A stretch of 64,000 nucleotides of DNA from an uncultured Lachnospiraceae bacterium (GTDB lineage: Bacteria; Bacillota; Clostridia; Lachnospirales; Lachnospiraceae): assembly GCA_910577735.1 (NCBI GenBank), contig CAJTOO010000015.1, positions 57,161 to 121,160 of the forward strand, read 5' to 3'. The notes beneath the pieces were generated by a model. It did no database searches. It was not told the origin of the DNA and saw nothing but the letters and a program-made list of their open reading frames with translations. Below, piece by piece: positions 1 to 8,188 of the stretch; the first letter of the stretch is position 1; each line of letters begins with the position of its first letter. The position numbers and the translations under genes are program-made.

Positions 1-34
1 ATGCGCAAAAAGCAGCGCAGAAATGGAGATGAAT

Positions 35-1078
35 ATGTTATCATTTGTAAGCGATTATATCAAGGGAGCCCATGAGAAGATTTTGGAACGGCTTATGGAG
101 ACCAATGATGAGGCATTGCCCGGGTATGGCAATGATGATTATTGTGAGAGCGCGAAGGAAAAGATCAGGAAAGCCTGTGATTGCAAGGAAGCAGAAATTT
201 TCTTTCTGGCAGGAGGCACCCAGACCAATATGCTGGTAATCAGCACCCTGTTGAGACCCTATGAGGGTGTGGTGGCGGCCGTCACCGGCCATGTCAGTGT
301 GCATGAAGCGGGGGCGATTGAGCACAGCGGACATAAGGTGCTGGAAATTCCTGGTCATGAAGGTAAGATATATGTCCCGGAGTTGGAACAATATCTGAAA
401 CGTTACTGGGAAGACGGCAGTCATGAGCACATGGTTTTTCCGGGAATGGTTTATGTTTCCCATCCCACAGAGTATGGCACGTTGTACACCAGAAAAGAGC
501 TGGAGGCATTATCCGGCGTATGCAGGGCGTACAAGATTCCTCTTTATCTGGACGGCGCTAGACTGGGTTATGGTCTTATGAGTAAGCATACAGATGTGAC
601 ACTTCCCATGATTGCAAAGTATTGCGATGTGTTCTATATTGGCGGCACGAAAGTGGGAGCCTTATGCGGGGAGGCAGTGGTCTTTACGAAACAGAATATG
701 CCGGCTCACTTTATGACAATGGTGAAACAAAAGGGCGGGCTTCTGGCCAAAGGGCGTCTGCTGGGTGTGCAGTTTGACACCCTCTTTACGGATGATCTGT
801 ATTGTCAGATCAGCGGACAGGCAATTGAGACGGCTGAGGCTTTGAAAGCGTTATTCCGGGAGAAAGGTTATCGGTTCTTTCTTGATTCTCCCACGAACCA
901 GCAATTCGTCATCCTAGAAAACGGAGAGCTGGAACGGCTGCGCAAAGAGGTGGGATTTGATATCTGGGAACCCTATGATGAAACCCATACAGTAGTACGT
1001 TTTGCCACAAGTTTTGCCACCAGACCAGAGGAGATTGAGGCACTGCGGAAAGTATTGGAAAATATCAGGAACCATTGA
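35..1078 (+). CDS. ltaE: Low-specificity L-threonine aldolase family protein
   Basis: A PLP-dependent fold-type I lyase of the beta-eliminating lyase/threonine aldolase family, expected to split L-threonine or L-allo-threonine into glycine and acetaldehyde in the cytoplasm. Visible family features are the N-terminal LPGYGNDDY-like segment, FFLAGGTQTNM (cofactor phosphate region), LYLDGARLGYG with the PLP-ring Asp, and IGGTKVGALCGEA with the Schiff-base Lys near residue 206. The length of about 347 aa is normal. I chose the ATG at 35 because GGAG lies at 25-28 with proper spacing; in-frame ATGs at 23 and 29 lie on top of that site. Substrate stereospecificity cannot be read from the sequence. 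Confidence 0.9.
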   Translation: MLSFVSDYIKGAHEKILERLMETNDEALPGYGNDDYCESAKEKIRKACDCKEAEIFFLAGGTQTNMLVISTLLRPYEGVVAAVTGHVSVHEAGAIEHSGHKVLEIPGHEGKIYVPELEQYLKRYWEDGSHEHMVFPGMVYVSHPTEYGTLYTRKELEALSGVCRAYKIPLYLDGARLGYGLMSKHTDVTLPMIAKYCDVFYIGGTKVGALCGEAVVFTKQNMPAHFMTMVKQKGGLLAKGRLLGVQFDTLFTDDLYCQISGQAIETAEALKALFREKGYRFFLDSPTNQQFVILENGELERLRKEVGFDIWEPYDETHTVVRFATSFATRPEEIEALRKVLENIRNH

Positions 1079-1102
1079 TGATATAGGGTTTTGGAATGGA
1101 GC

Positions 1103-1465
1103 ATGTCAGATATGGAGAAACGTATTCTAAATTACAGAAAATACATAGATGAACTGCTGCGCAAGACAAGTGCAGACTGGGAGGCTGTGAGCAGGGAGCA
1201 TTTGATTCAGATTTCCTTTTTTCAGCATGAGAGACTGATACATTTGATTGTCACGGTCACCTTTGCCATTCTGGAAATAATTGTGATTGGATTGTGTGTA
1301 ACGGCATTTACGCCAGGAGTGGGACTTCTTTCGATTGCCCTGCTTGTGCTTCTGGTGCCTTATGTCCGGCATTATTATATTCTGGAAAATGAAGTACAGA
1401 AGATGTATGTTCAGTATGATAAACTGGTGGAAAAGCGGGATGGACAGGGGAAACATTTTAGTTAG
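1103..1465 (+). CDS. Small membrane protein of unknown function
   Basis: About 120 aa. The N-terminal half is a charged helix (SDMEKRILNYRKYIDELLRK), followed by two hydrophobic segments (roughly residues 53-73 and 75-95) and a short charged C-terminal helix. It therefore looks like a two-pass membrane protein with both ends cytoplasmic. The ATG at 1103 follows GGAATGGAG; a TTG at 1091 is also in frame but has a poorer site. It lies between the aldolase and the ECF sigma factor. The sigma-dependent promoter starts just after its stop, so it is probably not part of the sigma operon. I do not recognise the family. Confidence 0.6.
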   Translation: MSDMEKRILNYRKYIDELLRKTSADWEAVSREHLIQISFFQHERLIHLIVTVTFAILEIIVIGLCVTAFTPGVGLLSIALLVLLVPYVRHYYILENEVQKMYVQYDKLVEKRDGQGKHFS

Positions 1466-1489
1466 AAATATGCAGATTGCGGTGCAGTA

Positions 1490-1521
1490 TGCAACCTTTT
1501 ACAGTGCTGAGAGGTGTTAAG
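1490..1521 (+). promoter_or_regulatory. Putative ECF-sigma promoter upstream of the sigma gene
   Basis: TGCAACCTTTT (1490-1500) carries the AAC core typical of ECF -35 elements. GGTGTTAAG starts 23 bases downstream (1513). The same two blocks with exactly the same 23-base offset occur at 3068-3099. The downstream half overlaps the GTG at 1514, which argues that translation starts later, at 1562. Confidence 0.6.
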
Positions 1522-1561
1522 AACAGAGTGGGAAATTCAGCACTCTGATAGGGTGGCTTAT

Positions 1562-2053
1562 ATGACGAAAGAGGAACGGATAACAACGGAAAATGCGGTG
1601 GACAGATATGCCGATATGGTGTACCGGATTGCATTGTCACAAATGAAGAACAGAGCGGACGCGGACGATCTCTTTCAGGAAGTGTTTGTCCGGCTGGTCG
1701 GTCATATTCACGAATTTACTTCCTGGGAACATGTGAAAGCATGGTTGATTCGAGTGACAATCAACTGCGCAAAGAAGTATTATAACCAGTACTGGAATAA
1801 AAATGTGGATTATATTGAGGATACGGAACAGTTTCAGGGAGCAGAAGCCTATGAACCGCCAGGAGAGCATCCGGTCAGACAAGCGGTAGCCAGGCTGGAG
1901 CCAAAGTACCGAATGGCAGTGCATCTTTTTTACTTCGAGGAATTGTCGGTAGCAGAAATCGCACAGATAACAGAGCAGAAAGAGAGTACGGTCAAATCAC
2001 AGCTGCATCGGGCCAGAGAAATGTTGAAGGATTTGTTAAAGGAAACCGGATAA
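1562..2053 (+). CDS. ECF-type RNA polymerase sigma factor
   Basis: A sigma-70 family extracytoplasmic-function factor of about 163 aa. Region 2 is clear (DADDLFQEVFVRLV, then WLIRVTINCAKKYY for -10 recognition). Region 4.2 is AVARLEPKYRMAVHLFYFEE followed by the helix-turn-helix SVAEIAQITEQKESTVKSQL. It should direct RNA polymerase to a small regulon. The ATG at 1562 is preferred: an upstream in-frame GTG at 1514 would sit inside the apparent -10 region of the gene's own promoter. The next gene, 46 bases downstream, encodes a single-pass membrane protein with a cytoplasmic N-terminus, the usual place of an anti-sigma factor. Confidence 0.9.
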   Translation: MTKEERITTENAVDRYADMVYRIALSQMKNRADADDLFQEVFVRLVGHIHEFTSWEHVKAWLIRVTINCAKKYYNQYWNKNVDYIEDTEQFQGAEAYEPPGEHPVRQAVARLEPKYRMAVHLFYFEELSVAEIAQITEQKESTVKSQLHRAREMLKDLLKETG

Positions 2054-2099
2054 AATGTGAAGCGCAAAGGGAAGTAAACGGTTGTAAAGGGAATAAAAA

Positions 2100-3044
2100 A
2101 TGAGTCTGATGCGTGAACAATTGGATTCTAGGAAGAGGAAATCATATAGCATGACGGATCAATACAAGAAGGAAACTGCACAGATACATGCACCCGCGGC
2201 GCTGCTGGAAAAGACAAAGGCAGCAGTGCGGGCGGAAGAAGAGCGGATACGAAAAGAACAGACTGCCCGGGTTCCGATACCTGTATCGGGATTACAGGTA
2301 TCTTATGCCGATTATGTGGCATATCAGAAAAAAAGTTCTTTACGTAAATGGACGTATCCGTTGACTGCTGCAGCAGCAGTGGTGATATTATTTTCCGTAT
2401 CCATGGCCATGAAGGGAATCGGAGATTCTGCAGGAGACAGAATGGCGGATGGCGCCATGATGGCAGAAGAATCGACGGCAGCGGAGGATGAGACATTTGC
2501 CGGGATGCCAGAAGAGATGGATTACGGTGAAGCTGCAGATAGTACTGCGGGAGAAGTAAACGCCAATGCGGCGCAAACAGACAGTATGGCAGAAGCAGCT
2601 CCGGAAGAGATAGAGAGCAGTGAAGAAGCTGCAGAAGCGCCATCAGCGGACTTTGCGGAAGGAGATATCCGCAAGCAGATGGAACAGGATAGTATGAAAA
2701 AGGAAAACGAGGCTGAAAAGGGGGACTTGGCCCGGGAAGATTCTCAGGCAGATACAGCAGGCAGTGTGGAGGATAAGTCAGCGGAGGAATACCAGTATGT
2801 AATAGATGGCAGCATGAAAATAATAGAGGTAGACGAGAAGCCGGCCTTTTATCATTATGCAGGTGCCAGGGATGTGGTCTATGAGGGAGAGACTTACCGG
2901 GTGATTGAACAGAAACAAGGCTGGGGGGCGTATGTGGAAACGGAAGAAGGAAGGGCCTATGTAATTTGCGGACAGGCTGAGAGTGAGGAGGATTTTTTGC
3001 AGGAAGTGTATGAGGCGATGTACGAGATAAAGAAATCTCATTAA
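2100..3044 (+). CDS. Membrane-anchored anti-sigma-like protein
   Basis: 314 aa. The N-terminus (about residues 1-80) is cytoplasmic and charged (KETAQIHAPAALLEKTKAAV), followed by one transmembrane helix near residues 83-103 and an extracellular part. The extracellular part has a long Ala/Glu/Asp-rich low-complexity stretch (about 110-225) and a more ordered C-terminal domain with YHYAGARDVVYEGETYRV and VICGQAESEEDFL. Position directly after the ECF sigma gene and the topology suggest an anti-sigma factor that releases sigma on an envelope signal. No zinc-binding HxxxCxxC anti-sigma motif is visible, so the assignment rests on context. The ATG at 2100 follows AAAGGGAA. Confidence 0.65.
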   Translation: MSLMREQLDSRKRKSYSMTDQYKKETAQIHAPAALLEKTKAAVRAEEERIRKEQTARVPIPVSGLQVSYADYVAYQKKSSLRKWTYPLTAAAAVVILFSVSMAMKGIGDSAGDRMADGAMMAEESTAAEDETFAGMPEEMDYGEAADSTAGEVNANAAQTDSMAEAAPEEIESSEEAAEAPSADFAEGDIRKQMEQDSMKKENEAEKGDLAREDSQADTAGSVEDKSAEEYQYVIDGSMKIIEVDEKPAFYHYAGARDVVYEGETYRVIEQKQGWGAYVETEEGRAYVICGQAESEEDFLQEVYEAMYEIKKSH

Positions 3045-3067
3045 AGTTAGAAAAATATTTTATTTTT

Positions 3068-3099
3068 TGCAACCTTTTTTTATTTTGAAAGGTATTAAG
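3068..3099 (+). promoter_or_regulatory. Putative ECF-sigma promoter upstream of the VWA lipoprotein gene
   Basis: TGCAACCTTTT (3068-3078) and GGTATTAAG (3091-3099) are separated by the same 23-base offset as the copy at 1490-1521. They differ from it by one base in the second block. It lies 83 bases before the VWA start codon. Confidence 0.6.
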
Positions 3100-3181
3100 G
3101 GTAGAGAGGTCACAGAAAACATTGTGTTTATGTATCTTTCGGGGAGGAATCAGATATACATTTTAGAATGGAGGAAAAAGG

Positions 3182-4981
3182 ATGAAAAAGTGTGTAAAAC
3201 AGATAACAGTATTCGGTTTGATAAGTGTCATGTTATTAACAGGATGCGGCGAACATAAGGAAATTGCCATGGATACACCGACAGAAGATGGGGGATATGC
3301 GGAAGAGGAATCGGCAGGTCCGCTGCCTGCATCAGGGGCAGATGGGGCTGTTGCAGAGGAAGCGCCCGCAGGTATAGCTGAGGAAGCAGCAGACGAATAT
3401 GACAGTGCGGCGGCAGCGGACGAGTGGACGAAGGAGCGCAGCAGGGATGAGGCTGCTACCAAGGGAGAATTGTCTGACAGCTATCTGGATAGCTGCTACG
3501 ATTTTGATGTAGAGATTCCGGATAATTCCGGAGAAGAGTACAGTGAGTGGGAAGAGAAAGGTTTTTCTTCTGTTATGGCACAGCCGCTCTCAACCTTTGC
3601 AGCAGATGTGGACACTGCTTCTTACAGCAATCTGCGAAGATTGATCAGAGATGGTTATGATCTGGACAATCTCCCGGATGGAGCGGTCAGAATAGAGGAG
3701 ATGATCAATTATTTCTCTTATGAGTATGAAGACCCGTCGGGGTCAGATCCCTTTGGGGTGACGACACAGATAGGACGCTGCCCCTGGAATGATGAGGCAG
3801 AGCTTCTTATGATTGGCCTCAAGACACAGGATATTGATTATTCCCGTGCACCGGAATCTAATCTGGTATTTTTGATAGATGTGTCAGGCTCCATGTTTTC
3901 AGAAGATAAGCTTCCGCTTTTACAGGAATCCTTCGGTCTGCTGGCAGAGAATCTTACGGAGAAGGACAGAATATCCATTGTAACTTATGCAGCGGAGTCT
4001 GAGATTGTTTTAAATGGTGTCCATGGAGACGAGACTAAAAAGATTAAGAAGGCGTTAGCCGGTCTGGAAGCAAGCGGCAGGACACATGGAAGTGATGGCA
4101 TTGAGACCGCTTATGCGCTGGCAGAGGAGAACTTTATCAAAGGTGGCAACAATCGTATTATCCTGGCAACGGATGGTGACTTAAATGTGGGAATGACCAC
4201 GGAGGAAGAATTGGAAGAACTGATTACTGAAAAGAAAGAAACGGGTATTTTCCTGTCGGTTCTGGGATTTGGGACAGGCAACATCAAAGATAATAAGATG
4301 GAGACCCTGGCGGATAAAGGCAACGGTAATTACGCATACATAGATTGTCTGCGGGAAGCCAATAAGGTACTGGTGGAGGAGATGTCAGCCACATTGCTCA
4401 CCATCTGCAAGGATGTAAAGTTTCAGGTAGAGTTTAATCCACAGATTGTGGAGGGCTATCGGCTGATTGGTTATGAAAACAGGGCTTTGGCGCGGGAAGA
4501 TTTTGATGACGATACCAAGGATGCCGGGGAAATTGGAGCTGGTCACAGTGTGACGGCACTCTATGAGATTATCTTGAAAAATCCGCTTGACGGCAGTCTG
4601 ACAAAAGGAGAGATCGAGGATCTGAAATACAGCAAAGAGTATAAGAAAAGACAGGAGGAAACGCCCGGTAAAACACCGTCAGAACCTTCCTCAGACAATA
4701 AATATGAAGAGTGGCTGACAATCAGCATCCGTTATAAGAAACCGGCAGAAGAGGAAAGCAATCTTCTGGAGTATCCGGTTGGATATGACAGCTATGAGGA
4801 GGAGCCCTCTGATGACTTTATCTTTGCGGGGGCAGTGGCAGAGTTCGGATTGCTTGCATCTCACAGTGAATACCCGGAAGATGCTTCGGTGAAGAACGTG
4901 AAGAAGGCGTTAATGGGAATTGATCTGTATGATGATGAGTACAAAGCAGAGTTTTATGAGCTGGTGCTGCTGGCAGAGTAG
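3182..4981 (+). CDS. VWA-domain lipoprotein (YfbK-like)
   Basis: 599 aa lipoprotein: signal peptide followed by lipobox LLTGC with Cys22. Next comes an acidic low-complexity stretch (about 25-115), a VWA-associated N-terminal domain (PLSTFAADVDTASYSNLRR), and a von Willebrand factor A domain starting near residue 225 with the MIDAS motif DVSGS (233-237) and ATDGDLNVG. The C-terminal domain resembles the DUF3520 region found in YfbK proteins. It should be anchored on the outer face of the membrane and bind a protein partner through the metal site. An ECF-type promoter motif shared with the upstream sigma gene suggests co-regulation. The exact role of these proteins is unknown. Confidence 0.88.
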   Translation: MKKCVKQITVFGLISVMLLTGCGEHKEIAMDTPTEDGGYAEEESAGPLPASGADGAVAEEAPAGIAEEAADEYDSAAAADEWTKERSRDEAATKGELSDSYLDSCYDFDVEIPDNSGEEYSEWEEKGFSSVMAQPLSTFAADVDTASYSNLRRLIRDGYDLDNLPDGAVRIEEMINYFSYEYEDPSGSDPFGVTTQIGRCPWNDEAELLMIGLKTQDIDYSRAPESNLVFLIDVSGSMFSEDKLPLLQESFGLLAENLTEKDRISIVTYAAESEIVLNGVHGDETKKIKKALAGLEASGRTHGSDGIETAYALAEENFIKGGNNRIILATDGDLNVGMTTEEELEELITEKKETGIFLSVLGFGTGNIKDNKMETLADKGNGNYAYIDCLREANKVLVEEMSATLLTICKDVKFQVEFNPQIVEGYRLIGYENRALAREDFDDDTKDAGEIGAGHSVTALYEIILKNPLDGSLTKGEIEDLKYSKEYKKRQEETPGKTPSEPSSDNKYEEWLTISIRYKKPAEEESNLLEYPVGYDSYEEEPSDDFIFAGAVAEFGLLASHSEYPEDASVKNVKKALMGIDLYDDEYKAEFYELVLLAE

Positions 4982-5051
4982 AGATACGATGACAGGTCTG
5001 GCAGTACGCAGCAGCTTCCGGTGGAAAGTTGTTTCATGAGGATAAGCAAAT

Positions 5052-5093
5052 AATAAAAGGTTCCGGATTTGATTGCGTCCGGAACCTTTTATT
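5052..5093. terminator. Bidirectional terminator between VWA gene and hsp20
   Basis: A perfect 16-bp stem (5052-5067 with 5078-5093) with a 10-base loop. The outer stem is A/T-only, so a U-run follows the GC core on either strand. It lies between two convergent genes. Confidence 0.85.
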
Positions 5094-5108
5094 AGTGTTT
5101 TATTTTAT

Positions 5109-5160
5109 CCGAGATCCGCGAAGCGGAGCTCGAGAAGTTATTTGCGAAGCAAATTACTTC
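5109..5160 (-). repeat. Double-hairpin repeat at the hsp20 3' end (copy 1)
   Basis: Two adjacent short inverted repeats: arms around GATCCGC/GCGGAGC (5113-5129) and GTTATTTGC/GCAAATTAC (5137-5145 and 5149-5157), each with a 3-base loop. The hsp20 stop codon (5154-5156) lies inside the second arm. A near-identical copy is found at 49811-49861 just after the mutS2 stop codon, in the same orientation relative to the gene. Confidence 0.75.
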
Positions 5161-5606
5161 ACTTCAATGCGTCTGACCTCTTCCTTTGCGGCAGCCTCTT
5201 TCTTAGGGAATTTCACTTCCAGGATGCCGTTGTTGTAGGAAGCATCGATATCGCCGGGCTCCACATCATTAACGCGGAAGCTTCTGGAATAAGAACTGTA
5301 GTAACGTTCTCTGCGGATATATTTGTTCTTGTCCTCTTCATCGTTCTCTTCCTTGTGGGAAGCGGAGATGGTAAGCAGGTTATCTTTCAGGTCAATATTG
5401 ATGTCGGACTTATCGAAGCCGGGCAATTCTGCCTGTAAGAGATAACTGTCACCCTGGTCAATCACATCGGTCTTAAAGGCATCGAAGGTAGCCAGTTCAT
5501 TGCCGCCCCAGAAATTCTTGAAAGCATTGTCAAACATTCTGTCAAAAGAATCCTCAAAAAATGCCGGTTTGTAAGTGTTGTGGTTAAATAATGCTGGTCT
5601 TAACAT
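5154..5606 (-). CDS. Small heat shock protein, Hsp20/alpha-crystallin family
   Basis: About 150 aa. The N-terminal arm (MLRPALFNHNTYKPAFFEDSF) is followed by an alpha-crystallin domain from about residue 48, with AELPGFDKSDINIDLKDN and the closing signature NNGILEVKFPKK. It is an ATP-independent holdase chaperone that forms oligomers and prevents aggregation. I chose the ATG at 5606: AAGGAG lies 8 bases upstream, whereas the in-frame GTG at 5615 overlaps that site. No CIRCE element was found upstream, so HrcA control is not indicated. Confidence 0.93.
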   Translation of the reverse strand: MLRPALFNHNTYKPAFFEDSFDRMFDNAFKNFWGGNELATFDAFKTDVIDQGDSYLLQAELPGFDKSDINIDLKDNLLTISASHKEENDEEDKNKYIRRERYYSSYSRSFRVNDVEPGDIDASYNNGILEVKFPKKEAAAKEEVRRIEVK

Positions 5607-5791
5607 ATTGATCACTCCTTCTTTTTGTTATCAGTATGACCGATATCAGAAATCTGATACAGGATCATCTGGTTTCTTTGTTTCTTGTTTATATATGTTA
5701 TACATCGAATAGAACAAATAATCAATAATATAAGTATAAAGTATTTATTAAGAGAAACTAAAAAAGGAGACAATCCGTAGATAAGTTTCTT

Positions 5792-5819
5792 TTGCCATGA
5801 GGTAAGATTGTGATATGAT
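5792..5819 (+). promoter_or_regulatory. Sigma-A type promoter for the PfkB/aldolase operon
   Basis: TTGCCA (5792-5797), 16-base spacer, TATGAT (5814-5819), about 50 bases before the start codon of the kinase gene. Confidence 0.55.
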
Positions 5820-5869
5820 ACTATTATTGAGGGAATACTATTCGCTCTTATTTGTAAAGGAGGCATTGC

Positions 5870-7000
5870 ATGGGGAAGAAAATAATAGCGGCAGGCCACA
5901 TCTGTCTGGACATAACGCCTGTCTTCCCGGATCAGAAAGCAGAGAATATCGGTGATATCATGATTCCCGGCAAACTGATTCAGATGGGCGGTGCGGATGT
6001 ACATACCGGCGGTGCGGTGGCCAATACGGGGTTAGCCATGAAAATTCTGGGCGCGGATGTGACACTGATGGGTAAAATAGGGGCTGATGAATTTGGCGGC
6101 ATGGTGGAGAATATTCTGCACCGCTATGATGTGGGGGAAGGGATGATTGTATCAGAGGAGGAATCCACTTCCTACTCGGTGGTCATTGCAGTTCCCGGCA
6201 TTGACAGAATCTTCCTGCACAATCCGGGGGCGAATCATTCTTTTGGCTGTGAAGATATTGATTATGAAGAGGTGGCAAAAGCAGATTTATTCCACTTTGG
6301 CTATCCGCCCCTGATGCGGCAAATGTATCAGGAAGGTGGCAAGGGGATGGCGGAAATGTTTCGCAGGATTAAAGAACAGCATGCCGCCACATCCTTAGAT
6401 CTTGCGGCGGTGGACGCCAAATCAGAGGCCGGCAGGGCTGACTGGATTGATATCTTATCCAGGTCACTGCCCTATGTGGATTTCTTTGTTCCCAGTGTGG
6501 AGGAATTATGTTTCATGCTGGACAGGGACAGATATGAGGCCTGGAATGAAAGGGCGGCAGGAAAGGACATTACGGAAGCCATATCATTGGAAGAAGTTAA
6601 GCCGCTTGCTGAACGGGCGATTTCCATGGGAGCAAAGGTGGTACTGATTAAATGCGGAGCTCCGGGCATCTATTACAGGACAGCCGCCAGAGAGCAGATG
6701 GCATCGGTCTGCAAAGAGCTGGGGCTTGTCGTAGATCAATGGGCAGAGAAAGAAGGGTTTGCAAGAAGCTTTGTACCAGATCAGATTTTGTCCGGTACCG
6801 GCGCGGGAGACACCAGTATTGCTGCCTTTCTGGTATCTGTGCTGGAAGGGCGCAGCCTTGAAGAGGCAGTGCAGCTGGCGGTGGCCACGGGGGCATGTTG
6901 TGTGGCGTCTTATGATGCACTGAGCGGTCTGCAGCCGCTTGCGGCGTTGAAAGAGAAAATGAAAAACGGGTGGGCGAAGAACGAGTTCCCCGGATGGTAA
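5870..7000 (+). CDS. PfkB-family carbohydrate kinase
   Basis: 376 aa sugar kinase of the ribokinase/PfkB family. It has the N-terminal substrate signature GGAVANTGLAMKILGADV with GKIGADEFG, and the C-terminal anion hole GTGAGDTSIAAF in which Asp314 is the expected catalytic base. An insert of about 40 residues before the second motif makes it longer than typical members (about 310 aa). The ATG is preceded by AAAGGAGG. The class II aldolase gene starts 11 bases after its stop, so the pair probably phosphorylates a ketose phosphate or related sugar and then cleaves it. The specific sugar (tagatose, fructose or another) cannot be decided. Confidence 0.88.
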   Translation: MGKKIIAAGHICLDITPVFPDQKAENIGDIMIPGKLIQMGGADVHTGGAVANTGLAMKILGADVTLMGKIGADEFGGMVENILHRYDVGEGMIVSEEESTSYSVVIAVPGIDRIFLHNPGANHSFGCEDIDYEEVAKADLFHFGYPPLMRQMYQEGGKGMAEMFRRIKEQHAATSLDLAAVDAKSEAGRADWIDILSRSLPYVDFFVPSVEELCFMLDRDRYEAWNERAAGKDITEAISLEEVKPLAERAISMGAKVVLIKCGAPGIYYRTAAREQMASVCKELGLVVDQWAEKEGFARSFVPDQILSGTGAGDTSIAAFLVSVLEGRSLEEAVQLAVATGACCVASYDALSGLQPLAALKEKMKNGWAKNEFPGW

Positions 7001-7011
7001 AGGAGAAGAGC

Positions 7012-7881
7012 ATGTTAGTTACGTTAAAAGAGATCTTACAGATTGCGGAAGAGAAAACCATTGCAGTGGGTGCGTTCAATGCGGTAAGTCTGGAAAGCCT
7101 TCAGGCTAATTTTCAGGCGGCGCAGGAGTTGGATGTGCCGCTTATCATTCAGTTTGCGCAGTGTCATGAACCATTGATTCCGCTGGAACTGATAGGGCCC
7201 ATCATGGTAGATTTCGCAAAGAAAGCAGAAGGACCGGTCTGTGTGCATTTAGATCATGGAGAGACGCTGGAGTACTTGCAGCAGGCCCTGGAGATAGGGT
7301 TTACAGGAATCATGTATGACGGTTCCACACTATCTTATGAGGAGAATCTGGCTAATTCGGCGAAGGCTGTGGAGATGGCTGGAAAATATGGCGCCAGCGT
7401 GGAAGCAGAACTGGGGAGTATGGGCAGACGGGAATCCGGTGCAGGAGAAGGCAGCGGTGAGGAAGATGATACTAAGATATACACGGATCCGGTACAGGCG
7501 AAAGATTTTGTTATGCGCACAGGTATCGACGCCCTGGCATGTTCTTTTGGGACTACCCATGGGATTTATCTCAAAACCCCGAAACTGGACTTTGATGTGG
7601 TCAGACAAGTCCGCAGACAGTGCGGGAATATTCCGGTAGTCATGCATGGCGGTTCCGGTGTCAGCAGGGAGAACTTCCAGGAAGGTATCCGGGCAGGCGT
7701 CAGAAAGATCAATTATTTTACTTATATGGATAAAGCGGGTGGAAATGCGGCTGCTGATTATATTAAGAAGATAGAGGACGGCGCACCGCTCTTTTTTACT
7801 GAAATATCTGCAAGGGCGCGGGAAGGCATGAAAGAAAATGTCAAAGAGGCGATGAAGGTATTTGCCATGATGGCGGATTGA
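7012..7881 (+). CDS. Class II fructose/tagatose-bisphosphate-type aldolase
   Basis: 289 aa zinc-dependent ketose-bisphosphate aldolase. It has VHLDHGET with the catalytic Asp81 and zinc-ligand His82, ALACSFGTTHGIY with a further zinc His, and VVMHGGSGVS for phosphate binding. It should cleave a ketose 1,6-bisphosphate to dihydroxyacetone phosphate and an aldehyde. I chose the ATG at 7012 because AGGAG lies 7 bases upstream; an in-frame start at 6970 lies inside the kinase gene. The region around residues 137-150 (RRESGAGEGSGEEDD) is a loop typical of the GatY/FbaA group. The adjacent kinase suggests a dedicated sugar pathway rather than central glycolysis. Confidence 0.88.
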   Translation: MLVTLKEILQIAEEKTIAVGAFNAVSLESLQANFQAAQELDVPLIIQFAQCHEPLIPLELIGPIMVDFAKKAEGPVCVHLDHGETLEYLQQALEIGFTGIMYDGSTLSYEENLANSAKAVEMAGKYGASVEAELGSMGRRESGAGEGSGEEDDTKIYTDPVQAKDFVMRTGIDALACSFGTTHGIYLKTPKLDFDVVRQVRRQCGNIPVVMHGGSGVSRENFQEGIRAGVRKINYFTYMDKAGGNAAADYIKKIEDGAPLFFTEISARAREGMKENVKEAMKVFAMMAD

Positions 7882-7908
7882 CAACAGCAGGAAGTGCAGT
7901 ACATATAA

Positions 7909-7952
7909 GGGGTGCCGCTCTATCATCTGGTTGGATGATCGGGCGGCACCCC
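7909..7952 (+). terminator. Terminator after the aldolase gene
   Basis: Inverted repeat GGGGTGCCGC (7909-7918) / GCGGCACCCC (7943-7952), extended inside by ATCATC/GATGAT. It lies between convergent genes (aldolase and the HPr-like gene) and may serve both. Confidence 0.75.
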
Positions 7953-7963
7953 GTGTCTTTCCT

Positions 7964-8188
7964 TTAATATATAAAGGGAGCTAGCTTCTCCCTGATTCCC
8001 TCATCGTCTGAGTCATAACTTAATCGAAGCGGTCTGGTCAGATCGAGTGCCAACACGCCAAGTATGGATTTGGCATCTACGATTCTTCGGCCTTCGCCAA
8101 GGTTGAAACTTAAATCAATCTTATCAATTACATCTACAAACCTTCTGACCTGATTAACATCATTGAATTTTACATGTACCTGCTGCAT
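7964..8188 (-). CDS. HPr-like protein lacking the phosphorylatable histidine
   Basis: 74 aa with the size and beta/alpha pattern of HPr. The segment VDAKSILGVLALDL matches the HPr Ser-46 region and keeps that Ser. The active-site loop that in true HPr reads GLHARPA is replaced here by NQVRRFV, with no His, so it cannot carry phosphate from PEP by the usual route. It could be a Crh-like regulatory protein acting through the Ser site, or an HPr-fold protein with another role. AAGGAGG lies 8 bases before the ATG. It stands alone, downstream of no PTS gene. Confidence 0.75.
   Translation of the reverse strand: MQQVHVKFNDVNQVRRFVDVIDKIDLSFNLGEGRRIVDAKSILGVLALDLTRPLRLSYDSDDEGIREKLAPFIY

Noticed and set aside
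1..75. Reading frame starting at the first base of the window (MRKKQRRNGDEY...)
   Set aside because: It is cut by the window edge, overlaps the start of the aldolase gene and shows no recognisable motif; it may be the end of an upstream gene but cannot be supported.
2128..3072. Long minus-strand frame of 314 codons opposite the anti-sigma-like gene
   Set aside because: It mirrors the GC-periodic plus-strand gene, is Pro/Leu/His-rich as antisense shadows are, and has no ribosome site.
5616..5869. CIRCE element controlling hsp20
   Set aside because: I searched for TTAGCACTC-N9-GAGTGCTAA in the upstream region and found no match.
5612..6004. Minus-strand frame across the hsp20 / kinase intergenic region
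   Set aside because: It covers both promoters and the start of the kinase gene; no motif and unlikely composition.
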